From a virus, in the IMG/VR virus record IMGVR_UViG_3300034198_017016, positions 1 through 64,000 of that record: a DNA stretch of 64,000 bases; one strand, 5' to 3'. Below the pieces are notes generated by a model that saw only the letters and a list, made by a program, of their open reading frames with translations, was not told the origin of the DNA and ran no database searches. Shown in pieces: positions 33,720 to 41,871 of this stretch. The position numbers and the translations under genes were made by a program. Every line of letters starts with the position of its first letter. Position 1 is the first letter of the stretch.

Positions 33720-34135
33720 TGGAAACAAAAATATTAAATGGTGGAATATCAATAGACGATAGAGGTTCAGTTAGATTTGTTAACGATTTTAATTTTGATG
33801 GGGTTAAAAGATTTTATCAAGTAGAAAATCATAGATGTGGATTTATTAGAGCATGGCATGGACATAAAAAAGAAGGTAAATATGTATATGTTTCTAGTGG
33901 TTCCGCGTTAATAGGTACTGTTAATATGGAAACAGAAGAAATTAAAAAATTTGTTTTGAGTGATAAATTACCTAAAATTTTATGGATACCTCCAGGATAT
34001 TATAATGGATTTAAATCATTGGAGCAAAATACTAAAATATTGTTTTTTTCAACTTCAACAATAGAAGAAAGTATTGGAGATGATATTAGACAAGAATATA
34101 ATAAATGGAATATTTGGGAAGAAGATTATAGATAA
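33716..34135 (+). CDS. RmlC-like cupin sugar epimerase
   Basis: 139 residues; two adjacent ATGs begin the frame, the first overlapping the previous stop. Cupin strands ISIDDRGSVRFVNDFNFDGV, GFIRAWHGHKKEGKYVYVSS and KILWIPPGYYNGFKSLEQNT match the dTDP-4-dehydrorhamnose 3,5-epimerase superfamily (RxWHxH with the catalytic His, then 'PPGxxNGF'). It would invert C3 and/or C5 of a 4-keto sugar. It is 16 nt before the RmlD-like reductase, the standard epimerase/reductase pair. Confidence 0.8.
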   Translation: MMETKILNGGISIDDRGSVRFVNDFNFDGVKRFYQVENHRCGFIRAWHGHKKEGKYVYVSSGSALIGTVNMETEEIKKFVLSDKLPKILWIPPGYYNGFKSLEQNTKILFFSTSTIEESIGDDIRQEYNKWNIWEEDYR

Positions 34136-34151
34136 AAAAAATAAAAAAATT

Positions 34152-34982
34152 ATGAAAATATATGTTTTAGGTTCTAACGGAATGTTAGGTAAATATGTAA
34201 GTACATTTCTTGTTGATTACTATAACGTAATTAAAATTACGAGGAATGAAATAGATGCATCAAACATTGATGAAGAAAATTTAAAAAACAAATTAATAAG
34301 ATTAGGTTTAAAAGAAGGTGATGTGGTTATTAATTGTATCGGGACTATTAAACCTATGGTCGATATAATCGGTGATTTAAATACAATAAAAGTAAATTCT
34401 GTTTTCCCTAGAATTTTAGCCAATGTTTGTGAAAATTTAAGTGTTAAAATGATTCACCCAACAACCGATTGCGTATTTACGGGGATTAAAGGTTCTTACA
34501 ATGAAAATGACGTGCACGACATTAGTGATGTGTATGGTAGAAGTAAATCATTAGGTGAACCGAACAACTGTACAGTTATTAGAACATCAATAATAGGTGA
34601 AGAAGTTGGTCAGGGTAGATCTTTAGTTGAATGGGTAAAATCAAATAAAGGTAACAATATTTTTGGTTTTACTAATCACATATGGAACGGTGTAACTTGT
34701 TTGCAATTTGGTAAAATATGTAAAAAAATAATTGATGAGAATCTTTTTTGGTACGGTATTAAACATCTACACTCAAACAATTTAAATAAAAATGAATTAG
34801 TGGGGACTATTAGTGATGTTTATGGTTTAAATATCACAATTACACCAAAAGAAACCCCAATAAAATGTGATAGAAGTTTATCGACAATATTCATTGAAAA
34901 TTTAGAAAAAATGGAGATTCCCGATTTAAAGACTCAAATAATTGAAATGAAAGAATTTTCAAAAAAATTATATAGCAATTAA
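34152..34982 (+). CDS. RmlD-like 4-keto-sugar reductase
   Basis: 276 residues from the ATG at 34152 (a longer frame overlaps the cupin). MKIYVLGSNGMLGKYVSTFL, VVINCIGTIKPMVD, KMIHPTTDCVFTGIKGSYNE (catalytic T-D), VYGRSKSLGEP (Y-x-x-x-K), VIRTSIIGEE and GFTNHIWNGVTCLQFGKICK. The 'HPTTDCVFxG ... YGRSKSLGE ... GFTNHIWNGVT' set is that of the reductases which act after CapE/FnlA-type dehydratases in UDP-L-RhaNAc-type pathways (WbvR group) rather than dTDP-rhamnose. Last gene of the contiguous sugar block; the following 68 nt have no gene. Confidence 0.82.
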   Translation: MKIYVLGSNGMLGKYVSTFLVDYYNVIKITRNEIDASNIDEENLKNKLIRLGLKEGDVVINCIGTIKPMVDIIGDLNTIKVNSVFPRILANVCENLSVKMIHPTTDCVFTGIKGSYNENDVHDISDVYGRSKSLGEPNNCTVIRTSIIGEEVGQGRSLVEWVKSNKGNNIFGFTNHIWNGVTCLQFGKICKKIIDENLFWYGIKHLHSNNLNKNELVGTISDVYGLNITITPKETPIKCDRSLSTIFIENLEKMEIPDLKTQIIEMKEFSKKLYSN

Positions 34983-35050
34983 AATCATTGAAAATCAAAT
35001 ATAAAACTTTATAATTTAAATTTTTATCATATATAATATATTTATAATAT

Positions 35051-35857
35051 ATGAGTAAGAATAGACGCACCAAAAAGTTGTCTAAGGAGGAGCAGTTAGA
35101 AGTCGAAAAATTGATGGATAAACAGCTCACCGAGTATACGAATTCTTTAGAAAGTAATTCAATCCACAATCTACTAAAACAGATACATATTGAAATTAAA
35201 TGTAAATCTGAAAATCAAAAAAAACTTATCAATTCTATTAAAGAAAAAGAAGTCACTATTTGTGATGGTCTTGCCGGATGTGGTAAAACATTTTTAAGTT
35301 GTGCCGAAGCACTTAAACTACTTAAAAATCATTACCCTATTTACAAAAAAATTGTTATAGTTAAATCTGTGACCACTTTAAAAGATGAAGAATTAGGATA
35401 CCTAAAAGGAGATTTATCAAGTAAGTTAGAACCTGTTATGTATTCTTTTACGGGTAACTTCAAAAAGTTAATTGGTACGGATTTATATGAAAAGTTGTCC
35501 GCCCAACACTTAATTGAAGAAATGCCAATTGCTTATTTAAGAGGTGTTACTTTATCTGATTGTATTGTGATCATTGATGAGACACAAAATATATCAGTAG
35601 AAAATATGAGAACCATAATGACTCGTATTGGTGAAAACACTAAATACATTATATTGGGAGATATAAAACAAATTGACCTTAAAAACAAAAAGAATAGTTC
35701 GTTAGAACGTATAATGACTAAGTTTGAAGAATATCCCGATTTTGGTATTGTAAGGTTAGGAAAAGAAGATATTGTTCGTCATAGATTAATTGCCATGATT
35801 GATGAAGTATTTGATAGTATAGAAAAAGAAAATTTAGAAAACCAACCAAAAAAATAA
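35051..35857 (+). CDS. phoH: PhoH-like P-loop ATPase
   Basis: 268 residues. Walker A GLAGCGKTF (73-81), VKSVTTLKDEELGYLKGDLS, the Walker B region CIVIIDETQNIS and the sensor TKYIILGDIKQID, all in PhoH order. The N-terminal 50 residues are charged and helical. PhoH proteins are frequent in myoviruses of aquatic bacteria; a link to RNA handling or phosphate stress is debated. An ATATTTAT motif is 5 nt before the ATG, closer than in other instances. Starts a new operon running through to the sigma factor. Confidence 0.9.
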   Translation: MSKNRRTKKLSKEEQLEVEKLMDKQLTEYTNSLESNSIHNLLKQIHIEIKCKSENQKKLINSIKEKEVTICDGLAGCGKTFLSCAEALKLLKNHYPIYKKIVIVKSVTTLKDEELGYLKGDLSSKLEPVMYSFTGNFKKLIGTDLYEKLSAQHLIEEMPIAYLRGVTLSDCIVIIDETQNISVENMRTIMTRIGENTKYIILGDIKQIDLKNKKNSSLERIMTKFEEYPDFGIVRLGKEDIVRHRLIAMIDEVFDSIEKENLENQPKK

Positions 35858-35899
35858 ATTTTTACTTTACTAATCTTATTTTTTTAATAGTTTTAATGT

Positions 35900-36493
35900 A
35901 TGATCATAGGAATATCTTTAGATGACGTACTTAGAGATTTTTTAGGTAAATTCAAATCCGTTTACAAAAAAGAATTTGATAAAGACCCAATTGAGCCAAT
36001 CAATAGTTTAGATCTTTTAACTCATTTTCCGTTTGATACTGAATCTGAGTTGTATACTTTTTTATATGAAGATTTTAGTTTAGAATTATTTGGTCACGCA
36101 AATGAAAAATATAAAAATGCGGTAATTGACTTAAATAATTTGTATCTACAACATAAAGATAATCACGAATTTATTATAATATCAAAAGAAGTAGGAAACT
36201 CAATACCCGCAACTTTATTCTTTTTAAGTAAAACATCTTGTAAATTAAGAAACTATAGATTTGTTTCTAATAATGATTATGTTTGGGAATATTGTGACAT
36301 AATGATTAGTGCAAACCCAAACATATTGATCAATAAACCTGAAAATAAAATTTCAATAAAAGTTAAATCTGAATATAATACTGACATAAAATCAGATTAT
36401 GAAGTTGAAAAATTAAAAGATATATTAGAAAATAATATTCTTTCAAATGTATCAAATACTAAAATAATATCATTTACAAAAATAGACGAATGA
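35900..36493 (+). CDS. HAD-like nucleotidase homologue lacking the nucleophile
   Basis: 197 residues. Looks like the phage/bacterial 5'-nucleotidase (NT5C) branch of the HAD superfamily: motif I IGISLDDVLRDFL, helical cap (residues about 15-75), motif II HEFIIISKE, and motif IV-like WEYCDIMISANPNIL. In active members motif I is DxDxV with the first Asp as nucleophile; here that position is Ser (ISLDD), so phosphatase activity is doubtful. Probably a degenerate or binding-only protein. The stop overlaps the next start (ATGA). Confidence 0.6.
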   Translation: MIIGISLDDVLRDFLGKFKSVYKKEFDKDPIEPINSLDLLTHFPFDTESELYTFLYEDFSLELFGHANEKYKNAVIDLNNLYLQHKDNHEFIIISKEVGNSIPATLFFLSKTSCKLRNYRFVSNNDYVWEYCDIMISANPNILINKPENKISIKVKSEYNTDIKSDYEVEKLKDILENNILSNVSNTKIISFTKIDE

Positions 36494-36813
36494 GAAATTA
36501 CGAATATGATAAAACTTACTTAGAATTTGGTGGTGATTATTTATACATTGATTTTGATGAAGTAATTAACACAGTTAAATTAGAAGGCGTACCTCAAAAA
36601 GATGATGAAGGAAATGATTTACCTGCGGGGGTACTAACTATAGACGTTACTAAATGGGAATTAATTAATAAGATGATTGATACTATCTTGGATGAGGTAG
36701 GTGAAGAAGACCCAACTTTAGGTAAAAAAAATCTTGACAAATTATCAGTAAGTTTTAAACTTGCATATAATACACTATTAAATTATAATATCATTAAAAT
36801 TGTAGAAGAATGA
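36490..36813 (+). CDS. Hypothetical small acidic protein
   Basis: 107 residues, acidic. DYLYIDFDEVINTVKLEGVP, then GVLTIDVTKWELINKMIDTI and a helical end KLSVSFKLAYNTLLNYNIIK. Translationally coupled on both sides (ATGA at each end), which fixes the start. No family recognised; its position between the HAD-like protein and a glycosyltransferase does not define a function. Confidence 0.6.
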   Translation: MRNYEYDKTYLEFGGDYLYIDFDEVINTVKLEGVPQKDDEGNDLPAGVLTIDVTKWELINKMIDTILDEVGEEDPTLGKKNLDKLSVSFKLAYNTLLNYNIIKIVEE

Positions 36814-37898
36814 CAAACGAAAGAAATCAACAAATTTTAGAAACACTAAAAAAAATAGAAAATAATGATTTTAATATCTATTTTTTTGTTTTGGATTCCA
36901 AAGGAAATCCAATTGGAGAATTAACGTACATATATGAACACGCAAAAATTCTCAGAGAAAATGGATTTAACTCCATTATAGTAACCGAAAAGAACGAATA
37001 TACAGGAGTTGCTGATTGGTTAGGTGAGGAATATATGCAGATTCCACATATGTCAGTAGAATCACAAAATTTAAAAATAGGTCCTCAAGATTTTTTAATT
37101 ATTCCTGAAATATTTGCCAATATAATGGATCAAACAAAACAATTCCCTTGTAAGAGAATTGTGTTTTCTCAGAGCTATGATTATATTTTAGAAATTTTAA
37201 ACATAGGTGCTAAATGGTCTGATTATGGAATTAAAGACTGTATTGCCACCACAGAAAAACAAAAACAATATATAAACGAATTGTTTAATAATATAAATGT
37301 TGAAGTAGTACCTTTAGGTATTCCTGAATATTTTAAACCTACAGATAAATTACAAAAACCTGTAATATCTCTTTCTTGTAGAGACCCAAGAGACACCACA
37401 AAAATTGTAAAATCATTTTACTTGAAATATCCACAGTACAAATGGGTTACATTTAGAGATATGAAAGGTTTACCTAGAACTACATTTGCTCAAACATTAT
37501 CTGAGTCTTGTTTGGCAGTTTGGGTTGATCCAATCGCATCATTTGGTACATTTCCTATTGAGGCAATGAAATGTGGGGTACCTGTTATCGGTAGAGTACC
37601 ACACATGATACCTGAATGGATGGAAGAATCTGGAGATCAAGGACAAGAAAAAATGTTAAAAGAAAATGGTATTTGGACTTATGATACTTTAAGATTGCCC
37701 GATTTAATTGCAACTTTTATTAGACTTTGGTTGGAGGACAACATACCAACTGACGTTTATGAAAAAATGAAAGATACCCCTTCCAAATATACAATGGAAT
37801 CTATGAATTCATTAGTTTTAGATTATTACAAGAGACAAGTAAATGCTAGAATTGCCGAATTATCTACATCAATAACGACAGAAAAAACAAACGCATAA
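36810..37898 (+). CDS. GT-B glycosyltransferase (GT4-like)
   Basis: 362 residues. N-domain: NIYFFVLDSKGNPIGELTYI then EHAKILRENGF (the G-x-G-like acceptor loop of GT4), FLIIPEIFANIMDQ. C-domain: VISLSCRDPRDTTKIVKSFY and the donor loop VWVDPIASFGTFPIEAMKCG then VPVIGRVPHMIPEWM, where the Glu pair seven apart of retaining GTs is reduced to FPIEAMKCG. Soluble. Ends 1 nt before the next GT gene. Confidence 0.82.
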   Translation: MTNERNQQILETLKKIENNDFNIYFFVLDSKGNPIGELTYIYEHAKILRENGFNSIIVTEKNEYTGVADWLGEEYMQIPHMSVESQNLKIGPQDFLIIPEIFANIMDQTKQFPCKRIVFSQSYDYILEILNIGAKWSDYGIKDCIATTEKQKQYINELFNNINVEVVPLGIPEYFKPTDKLQKPVISLSCRDPRDTTKIVKSFYLKYPQYKWVTFRDMKGLPRTTFAQTLSESCLAVWVDPIASFGTFPIEAMKCGVPVIGRVPHMIPEWMEESGDQGQEKMLKENGIWTYDTLRLPDLIATFIRLWLEDNIPTDVYEKMKDTPSKYTMESMNSLVLDYYKRQVNARIAELSTSITTEKTNA

Positions 37899-37899
37899 T

Positions 37900-38694
37900 A
37901 TGAAAGATATTACAGTTATATTGCCGGTACACGAATTCGCTGAAGACACCACAAAATGGTTAAAAATGGCCATAAATAGTGTAAATACGCAAACAGAACT
38001 TCCTGAAAAATTTATAATAGTTTATAATCCCGAAATTGAAAATGATATAAAATCTTCAATCGGAGACGAAGAAATTAGTAACATAAAAAATATAATTACT
38101 TATCTCCCAAACACTACGGGTGAGTATGATTTTAGTAGTCAAATAAATTTTGCATCAGAACATGTAAGTACTGAATATTTTTCATTTATTGAATTTGATG
38201 ATGAGTATTCTAGAATTTGGTTTAAGAATGTTAAAAAATATATTAACACATATCCTGAAGTTGACTTATTTCTACCAATTGTAGTGGAGACTGACCCAAA
38301 TGGAAACTTTATTTCATTTACTAATGAAAGCGTTTGGGCAAAAGATTTTTCAGAAGAGATGGGAATTTTAGATAACAATACTTTATCTCGATATGCTAAT
38401 TTTAATTTTGACGGTATGGTGATAAAAACTAAAACTTTTGAAAAATTGGGGAGATTAAAACCATCAATTAAATTAACATTTATTTATGAATTTTTACTTA
38501 GATTAACTTTTAATGATACTAAAGTTATGGTAATTCCTAAATTAGGATATCGTCATAGTAATCAAAGAGCAGGATCTTTATTTGTAAAATATCAAACAAC
38601 TCTTTCCCAAGACGAGGCGAGATTTTGGCTTAATTTGGCTAAGAAAGAATACTTCTTTAAAGAAGATAGAAAAATAATGTATGAACCGGTTTAA
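37900..38694 (+). CDS. GT2-family glycosyltransferase
   Basis: 264 residues: ITVILPVHEFAEDTTKWLKM, AINSVNTQTELPEKFIIVYN, INFASEHVSTEYFSFIEFDD (acidic strand EFDDEYS in the DxD place), and GRLKPSIKLTFIYEFLLRLT. The first motif and the metal-binding strand support GT-A fold. Followed 6 nt later by the sigma factor gene, so the glycan genes and late transcription may be co-expressed. Confidence 0.82.
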   Translation: MKDITVILPVHEFAEDTTKWLKMAINSVNTQTELPEKFIIVYNPEIENDIKSSIGDEEISNIKNIITYLPNTTGEYDFSSQINFASEHVSTEYFSFIEFDDEYSRIWFKNVKKYINTYPEVDLFLPIVVETDPNGNFISFTNESVWAKDFSEEMGILDNNTLSRYANFNFDGMVIKTKTFEKLGRLKPSIKLTFIYEFLLRLTFNDTKVMVIPKLGYRHSNQRAGSLFVKYQTTLSQDEARFWLNLAKKEYFFKEDRKIMYEPV

Positions 38695-38700
38695 CGTATT

Positions 38701-39450
38701 ATGTCCGCAAAAAAAGGAAGAAAAAAAAAATCGGAAAATGTAACTCCGCAGAACGGAATGTATTTTGGAGAAAGACAGGAACAGGCAGTGTTAAACTATC
38801 TGACCTGTCTTAATCCATTAGAGAAAGAAAAAATATTCACTAGCGAACTAAAAAAACCTTTGGATAAAATGATCGAAAGTATCATAAGAAGGTATAAATT
38901 GTACGTTAAAAATTATACTTTTGAAGATTTACATTCTGATACATTTTCATTTTTAATGACTAAAATAGAAAAATTTGACCCTGCCGCAAATAAAAAGGCT
39001 TATTCATATTTTGGTACGATAATAAAAAATTATTTATTGGGTAAAATATTAAAGCAGGATAAAGAGATGAAACAAAATTTATCCTACGAAGATATATACA
39101 TGAATATTGAGGAAAATGAAAAATATAGTTATTGCATAGACAAACCCGAAGGTTCTTATGATGAGTTTATCAGGGACATATCAACAAAAATTGAAGAGAA
39201 AATTAAAAATAATGCATTAAACGAAAATGAATTAAAAGTTGGTTATGCCTTAATTGATATCTTAAAAAATTGGGAAAGTATATTTGAAGATACCGCAGGA
39301 GTTAGTGATAAATTTAATAAAAATAAAGTTTTATCGCATATACGAGATTATACCCTTTTAAGTACCAAAGACATTAGGATTTCTATGAAAAAATATAAAG
39401 AAATTTATGGAAATTTAAAAATTTTTAAAATAGAAGAAGGTTTGTTATAA
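38701..39450 (+). CDS. 55: Late sigma factor, T4 gp55-like
   Basis: 249 residues. Residues 22-115 (QAVLNYLTCLNPLEKEKIF, MIESIIRRYKLYVKNYTFED, LHSDTFSFLMTKIEKFDPAA, NKKAYSYFGTIIKNYLLGKI) match sigma region 2 as kept in T4-type gp55 late sigma factors, including the 'D-x-x-SFLMTKIxKFDPxxNxKAYSYFGTIxKNYL' stretch. T4 gp55 is 185 residues; here the C-terminus is longer (another 130 residues, helical) and could include a region 4-like or clamp-binding part. It would direct host RNA polymerase to late promoters. It is immediately followed by an ATATTTAT motif and the tail operon. Confidence 0.72.
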   Translation: MSAKKGRKKKSENVTPQNGMYFGERQEQAVLNYLTCLNPLEKEKIFTSELKKPLDKMIESIIRRYKLYVKNYTFEDLHSDTFSFLMTKIEKFDPAANKKAYSYFGTIIKNYLLGKILKQDKEMKQNLSYEDIYMNIEENEKYSYCIDKPEGSYDEFIRDISTKIEEKIKNNALNENELKVGYALIDILKNWESIFEDTAGVSDKFNKNKVLSHIRDYTLLSTKDIRISMKKYKEIYGNLKIFKIEEGLL

Positions 39451-39463
39451 ATTACTCATTATC

Positions 39464-39471
39464 ATATTTAT
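39464..39471 (+). promoter_or_regulatory. ATATTTAT motif, candidate late promoter of tail operon
   Basis: Exact octamer in the 33-nt gap after the sigma gene, 12 nt before the ATG at 39484. Confidence 0.42.
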
Positions 39472-39483
39472 AAATAAAAAACC

Positions 39484-39855
39484 ATGCCTAAACCAGCAAA
39501 AACTAAAATTAAATTAAATACTGATAGTTTTCAAACCCTCCTACAAGAAATCTATAATGATATATTGTCGGTACAAAAAAAGGCTAGATCGGATATGGAA
39601 GAAAGAAAATCTCTTCCTGTGAATACCACTACTGACGCATTTCAAATAGGAAAAGTTAATAATGAATCTTTAAAAATTATTGATTCATCTGTCGAAAAAA
39701 AGTTAGCATTGGCCAAACTACAATCTCAAATTTTTGCGAATGATAAAGAAACAAAAGAAGAGAATAAAGCAGGAATGACCGATGATGACAAAAAATTAAT
39801 TAGAGAATTAATTGAAAAACAAAAAAATAAAAATAATTCAGAATACGATATTTAA
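39484..39855 (+). CDS. Hypothetical protein, probable tail/baseplate operon
   Basis: 123 residues, basic N-terminus MPKPAKTKIKLNTDSFQTLL then coiled-coil-type helix (QEIYNDILSVQKKARSDMEE), a middle TTTDAFQIGKVNNESLKIID, and a charged C-terminus with MTDDDKKLIRELIEKQKNK. First gene after the candidate late promoter. Family not recognised. Confidence 0.6.
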   Translation: MPKPAKTKIKLNTDSFQTLLQEIYNDILSVQKKARSDMEERKSLPVNTTTDAFQIGKVNNESLKIIDSSVEKKLALAKLQSQIFANDKETKEENKAGMTDDDKKLIRELIEKQKNKNNSEYDI

Positions 39856-39857
39856 AA

Positions 39858-41288
39858 ATGGCAGGTGATGGACTTAAAAGACTTTTCGACAAAATAAAGG
39901 GTAAAATTGATGCTTTACATGCCTCACGAAGAAACTCTGAAGACAAATTAAACGAAAAGAAATCTCGTTATAATGATAAAAAGGCTAGATTCTTAGAATT
40001 TATCGGAGAAATTATTGTCATTTTAGGTTTAGTTGAAGGTTTTATAAGAGAAGTAAATAATTTTTTGGCAAAAGGAAAAAAATACGAACCAAAATTAAAA
40101 AAAATATTAATAGGTTGTTTTGAAACTAATATCGCATGTAATTTAGAAGACACTATACAACCGAATCAAGTTTATCCAATTGCCCCATATTTTACATTAA
40201 ATGTTGCCAAAATAGATTTTTTTGGTTTATTAAAAATTGATCCTAATTCAAGATCTGGTAGTATATTTTATGGTTTACCTTCCGACAATACCTTAAACAG
40301 GGCAATTAAAACTGCAATAGATAGTGGTAGTGTTCAAAATTGGGATAACATATTATGGGTTAAATATAATCCATCCACAAACTATGCAGATTTTTATGTA
40401 AATGCATCATATAGTAATAAACCTGTAAGTTCATTAATAACCGACATAGTTAATCGAATAAATTTAATTCCAAATTTTAGTATGTTGTTAAATTTATTTG
40501 ATAATTTATATGGTTCTTTTTCAGTTTCAATACAACCTCAAAGAATTGACCCAAGAAGTTTAATAAATAAAGAAATTTTACAAAAATACATCGAAAAAAT
40601 ATTAGACGGTGGAGAAGATTTAGTAATTGATGATTCGTTCTTTAATTTTAAAAATGAAGAACTTTTTGATATAGAAAAGAAAACTCAAAATTTAAGTAAT
40701 AATTTTTTAGAAATACTTTCGTGTAATAATGCGATATCTGTAGTAAAACCTGAAGATTTATACCCAATACTCGATCAAATTATTAATGCCGGTACGTTTA
40801 ACGAACAAATAAAAGTAATTGAGGCAGGTATGAGTACATTACAACTTGTCGCATCTCAAAACGTTACAAGAGTAGACTTTCCTAAATTTCAAATAGAATT
40901 CTATTTCAATATTTTTAATCAATTAACTACTACGTTAACGGGATTTGTTTATTCGCCACAATTTTTAGTTATTATGATGATCTATTTTAGATTGGCCAAT
41001 ACAAATCCAACATCACCTGAACCAATTCTTTATACTGATTTTGTAGATTTTATAAAGAAAACTAGAAATATATTAATTTGTATAGTGTGGAACATATTTA
41101 AATTTTTATTTTTATTAATAGTAATACCTATAATAATAAAACAATTAATATTTGATGTTAACGATGAAAAAGATAAGAGAAATAGAGAAAAATATGAATT
41201 GTATTATGCCCAATATTTAACATTAAAAGGTGTTTACAACGCAGTTAAAAGTACTAAATTATTATCTGAAATAGCAACATCGGTATGA
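39858..41288 (+). CDS. Large protein with hydrophobic C-terminal segment, tail operon
   Basis: 476 residues. The N-terminal 60 are charged helix (KRLFDKIKGKIDALHASRRN), followed by a hydrophobic stretch FLEFIGEIIVILGLVEGFI (about 45-63). The middle is a soluble mixed domain (APYFTLNVAKIDFFGLLKID). Near the C-terminus NILICIVWNIFKFLFLLIVI (about 404-423) and following residues make a long membrane-like helix after VYSPQFLVIMMIYFRLA. T4 tape-measure proteins have such segments but are longer. A membrane-interacting virion protein or a baseplate part are both possible. Overlaps the next gene by ATGA. Confidence 0.55.
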   Translation: MAGDGLKRLFDKIKGKIDALHASRRNSEDKLNEKKSRYNDKKARFLEFIGEIIVILGLVEGFIREVNNFLAKGKKYEPKLKKILIGCFETNIACNLEDTIQPNQVYPIAPYFTLNVAKIDFFGLLKIDPNSRSGSIFYGLPSDNTLNRAIKTAIDSGSVQNWDNILWVKYNPSTNYADFYVNASYSNKPVSSLITDIVNRINLIPNFSMLLNLFDNLYGSFSVSIQPQRIDPRSLINKEILQKYIEKILDGGEDLVIDDSFFNFKNEELFDIEKKTQNLSNNFLEILSCNNAISVVKPEDLYPILDQIINAGTFNEQIKVIEAGMSTLQLVASQNVTRVDFPKFQIEFYFNIFNQLTTTLTGFVYSPQFLVIMMIYFRLANTNPTSPEPILYTDFVDFIKKTRNILICIVWNIFKFLFLLIVIPIIIKQLIFDVNDEKDKRNREKYELYYAQYLTLKGVYNAVKSTKLLSEIATSV

Positions 41289-41704
41289 TAAGTTCGGTCT
41301 CAAATATAGAATTTGGTAAATTACCAATAAAGGACATACTAAAAAGTATAATAGGTGTATTCACTATTCCTGATGTACCACCACCACCTATCGATCCTAT
41401 TACAATATTAAGTAGTGCAAAGAACGTAGGTCTTTCACCAAGAAAAATTGCGTCTGAAATTATTGCCAGACAATCTGAAGCGGGTGCACCTTTTGGTCCT
41501 ATGCCAAGTGGCGCTGACAATGTGGCAGAAAAAATGGAACTTATACGAGTTCAAGAAATTATTAAGGCATTACAACAAGACGCTAGAATAACTGTCAGTA
41601 TTCCCGCAGGTCAATTAGTTAATGGAACTACAACTACCGTACCTCCAATACCTGTTGTAGGTTCAACTACGGCAATACATATCGCATACGCAGTAATACA
41701 ATGA
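41285..41704 (+). CDS. Hypothetical virion-operon protein
   Basis: 139 residues. N-terminal part has the Pro-rich FTIPDVPPPPIDPITILSSA, then a helix AKNVGLSPRKIASEIIARQS and VAEKMELIRVQEIIKALQQD, and a beta-rich C-terminus (ARITVSIPAGQLVNGTTTTV). Coupled by ATGA on both sides. No family recognised; operon context suggests a baseplate or tail role. Confidence 0.6.
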   Translation: MISSVSNIEFGKLPIKDILKSIIGVFTIPDVPPPPIDPITILSSAKNVGLSPRKIASEIIARQSEAGAPFGPMPSGADNVAEKMELIRVQEIIKALQQDARITVSIPAGQLVNGTTTTVPPIPVVGSTTAIHIAYAVIQ

Positions 41705-41871
41705 GTTACGCTGATAAGACAAATAAGGAAATATTAACAGAGGTTAAACAAATGGAGATGGATCATCAAAATTTGAAAACTAAACTTATATCTTTACTTG
41801 ATGAGTTAGAAGAAGTTGAAAAAAAATATTCAATAGCAATTAATGAATTAAAAAAGAGAGGAGTTAAATGA
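41701..41871 (+). CDS. Small coiled-coil protein, 56 residues
   Basis: ATG at 41701 lies in the stop of the previous gene (ATGA) and its own TGA at 41869-41871 overlaps the next ATG at 41868, so the three are translationally coupled. The product MSYADKTNKEILTEVKQMEM ... HQNLKTKLISLLDELEEVEK is one long amphipathic heptad-type helix with basic end KKRGVK. The next gene's start is preceded by AGAGAGGAG inside this gene, one of the rare Shine-Dalgarno-like sites here. A small virion or chaperone-like coiled coil is plausible. Confidence 0.7.
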   Translation: MSYADKTNKEILTEVKQMEMDHQNLKTKLISLLDELEEVEKKYSIAINELKKRGVK

